Made by a program: the position numbers and the translations under genes
Source: Actinomycetota bacterium
Lineage (GTDB): Bacteria > Actinomycetota > Humimicrobiia > Humimicrobiales > Humimicrobiaceae
Direction of reading: 5' to 3'
Assembly: GCA_015711775.1 (NCBI GenBank)
Contig: JACVJB010000058.1
Location: 1 to 6,433 of the forward strand
DNA length: 6,433 nt
Shown here: one piece after another, positions 4,816 through 6,433 of the stretch
Layout: every line of letters starts with the position of its first letter
How positions within the stretch are numbered: position 1 is the first letter of the stretch
Notes under the pieces: model-generated
The model's database searches: none
The model's input: only the letters and a program-made list of their open reading frames with translations
What the model was told of the DNA's origin: nothing

Positions 4816-6433
4816 AAAAACTCCTGTTTTAATTTCTCAATTTCAATAAATACTTCTTTTATTCCATCAAGCAAATCAGTTGCAATCTGGCTGGTTCTTG
4901 AGGTTTTGCCTGACATTATATCAGAAGCCATACCATGTATAAATACTGCAGAAACTGCAGCTTCAAAAAGGCTCATTTTCCTGCAGAGAAACGAACCGGT
5001 AATTCCGGTAAGTATATCCCCCGTACCTGCAGTTGCAAGGGCCCAGCTTCCTGTCGGGTTTATAAAAGTTATTCCGCCTGCAGATGTTATGAGTGTAGCA
5101 GCGCCTTTTAAAACCGACACAACTCCATATTTTTGAGCCACATGCTGATTGTGTTTCATCCTGTCATGCAGCGGTATTTTTTCAATGCCAAGAATAGCGG
5201 CAAGCTCTCCGGGATGAGGAGTTATTACAACATGGGAAAAATCAGGGCTTTTGCCTGTTTCAATTTCCTTGGGCCCGTAAAGCGCCCGCAGGCCGTCTGC
5301 ATCAAGTACTGTGGGTTTTTTAATATTTTTTAGTATTTCCCTTACAAGGCATACTGTGCTCGGGTTTCCTGAAAGCCCCGGGCCAATTGCAAGCGCATCA
5401 TAACCTTCAGCAAGTTTTTCTATCTCTTCATAAGAATCCATATGTATAGTTATGTCATCGGTCTGTTCCACAGGATATGTCATTACTTCTGTCAGCTTTA
5501 TCTCAAATATGCTATTTAATTCCCAGGGGCATACAAGAGTAACTATTCCTGCGCCTGAGCGCAGCGCTGCCTGGCATGTCATTGCTGCGGCCCCGGTAAA
5601 ACCGGGTGAACCTGCTATTACAAGAAGTTTTCCCACAGAATGCTTATATGACGTAGGTCCTGCCTGGGGTATTTTTTCTGCCACCCATGAAAGGTCCGCC
5701 TGGTATATTTTTTCATATTCCCCGTAATATTTAGGGGCAATGCCAATATCTCTGACTATGATCTGGCCGGCGTATTGCCTTCCCGGATACTGGGCTATTC
5801 CCTGCTTTATACAGCCGAAAGTTACTGTTTTGTCCGCTTTTATTGCATTTCCAAGTATGCATGCATTATCAGAATCAACTCCAGAAGGTAAATCGCAGGC
5901 ATAGACAATTAAAGGATTTAAAATACCATTGCTAACATCCTGCCTTCTTTCCAGTTTTAGGCTGTTGACAGTTTCTATTGCCTGTTTTGCCTGGGCCCTT
6001 ATTTGACCGCCATGCAGCCCGGTGCCAAATATTGCATCCACTAAAAAGCCGGCATTAAGTACTTTTCCGGAAAAGACATTTTCATCTTCTTTGGCTGCCA
6101 GATCAGGGAAGTGAATTTTAATTTCCTTTAGACCGGCCATTTTATCAAAATAATATTTTGCATCAGTAGAAAATTTTTCCTCCGGGCTTATGCAAAAGAC
6201 ATCAATATCAAAACCCGCTTCTGCAAGACATGTTGCGGCAACAAAACCGTCACCGCCATTATTGCCGCCTCCGCAGACAATAACGCCATTTATGTGTTTT
6301 TTCTGCAGAGCGCTGCTAAAATCTTTAATAATTACATCTGCAATGCTTTTTCCAGCATTATACATTAGCATTTTTGAATCAATGCCGTCTGAAATACATT
6401 TTGCATCAATTTGCGCTACCCTGCTGCCCTTTA
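4812..6433 (-). CDS. nnr: Bifunctional NAD(P)H-hydrate epimerase / ADP-dependent NAD(P)H-hydrate dehydratase, 5'-partial
   Basis: YjeF-type fusion that repairs hydrated NAD(P)H: the N-terminal domain epimerises R- and S-NAD(P)HX and the C-terminal ribokinase-like domain dehydrates the S form using ADP. The frame is open to the right edge. Upstream of the ATG at 6371 it still reads RVAQIDAKCISDGIDSKMLM, which matches the usual helix before the NAG motif, so 6371 is not the start and only a few codons should be missing. Counting from that Met, the epimerase domain shows CGGGNNGGDGFVAA (33-46), VDAIFGTGLHG (111-121) and CDLPSGVDSD (159-168). The dehydratase domain shows GSPGFTGAAA (254-263), AIGPGLSGNP (328-337), VLDADGLRAL (355-364), ITPHPGEL (383-390) and NPTGSWALATAGTGD (438-452, catalytic Asp452). 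About a dozen extra residues (138-154) precede the DLPSG strand. It is first in the visible operon and overlaps the CBS gene by four bases. Confidence 0.96.
   Translation of the reverse strand, partial: KGSRVAQIDAKCISDGIDSKMLMYNAGKSIADVIIKDFSSALQKKHINGVIVCGGGNNGGDGFVAATCLAEAGFDIDVFCISPEEKFSTDAKYYFDKMAGLKEIKIHFPDLAAKEDENVFSGKVLNAGFLVDAIFGTGLHGGQIRAQAKQAIETVNSLKLERRQDVSNGILNPLIVYACDLPSGVDSDNACILGNAIKADKTVTFGCIKQGIAQYPGRQYAGQIIVRDIGIAPKYYGEYEKIYQADLSWVAEKIPQAGPTSYKHSVGKLLVIAGSPGFTGAAAMTCQAALRSGAGIVTLVCPWELNSIFEIKLTEVMTYPVEQTDDITIHMDSYEEIEKLAEGYDALAIGPGLSGNPSTVCLVREILKNIKKPTVLDADGLRALYGPKEIETGKSPDFSHVVITPHPGELAAILGIEKIPLHDRMKHNQHVAQKYGVVSVLKGAATLITSAGGITFINPTGSWALATAGTGDILTGITGSFLCRKMSLFEAAVSAVFIHGMASDIMSGKTSRTSQIATDLLDGIKEVFIEIEKLKQEFL
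4821..4825 (-). promoter_or_regulatory. Ribosome binding site of the CBS gene, inside the nnr 3' end
   Basis: AGGAG on the minus strand sits five bases before the ATG at 4815 and lies within the last codons of nnr. With the ATGA stop-start overlap it supports translational coupling of the two genes. Confidence 0.8.

Noticed and set aside
4325..4849. Overlapping + strand frames opposite the CBS gene
   Set aside because: They are antisense to a complete CBS-pair protein with a good ribosome site. Their hydrophobic translation is the mirror of CBS codons.
4906..5727. Several + strand frames opposite nnr
   Set aside because: They are antisense shadows of the conserved YjeF domains.

Overview
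The window is AT-rich bacterial chromosome with compact genes, strong Shine-Dalgarno sites and short intergenic gaps. Nothing in it fixes the taxon. The gene set (DUF1287 protein, VUT/YhhQ transporter, iron-sulfur flavoprotein-like reductase, fused YjeF, alanine racemase) suits an anaerobic, peptidoglycan-containing bacterium of Firmicutes- or Actinobacteria-like type. That placement is inference from family distribution and base composition. No mobile element, CRISPR array, rRNA or tRNA was seen, and the window reads as ordinary core and near-core genome.

Left part (1-1807). The 3' part of a DUF1287-domain gene enters from the left on the + strand and appears to have lost its catalytic residues. 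It converges, across a 20-base gap, on a minus-strand queuosine-precursor transporter of the YhhQ/VUT family that starts at a GTG. That gene diverges from a small glycine-zipper membrane protein of 71 residues with a very strong ribosome binding site. The 126-base divergent spacer carries a perfect 16-base inverted repeat that contains a consensus -10 box.

Middle (1808-3078). Two minus-strand genes lie here: a small PLDc_N-like membrane protein with a lipobox-like signal, and a flavodoxin-fold FMN reductase with a compact CX2CX2CX7C cluster motif. The spacer between them holds a nested inverted repeat.

Right part (3159-6433). A minus-strand operon reads from the right edge: a bifunctional NAD(P)HX epimerase/dehydratase (its first few codons outside the window), a CBS-pair protein that overlaps it by four bases (ATGA), and alanine racemase 13 bases later. 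It links repair of damaged NAD(P)H, a likely adenine-nucleotide sensor and D-alanine supply for the cell wall. The FMN reductase follows 80 bases downstream and could be a distal member.

I did not find a convincing new multi-gene system. The best leads are the apparently dead DUF1287 domain and the CBS protein coupled between the two enzymes.
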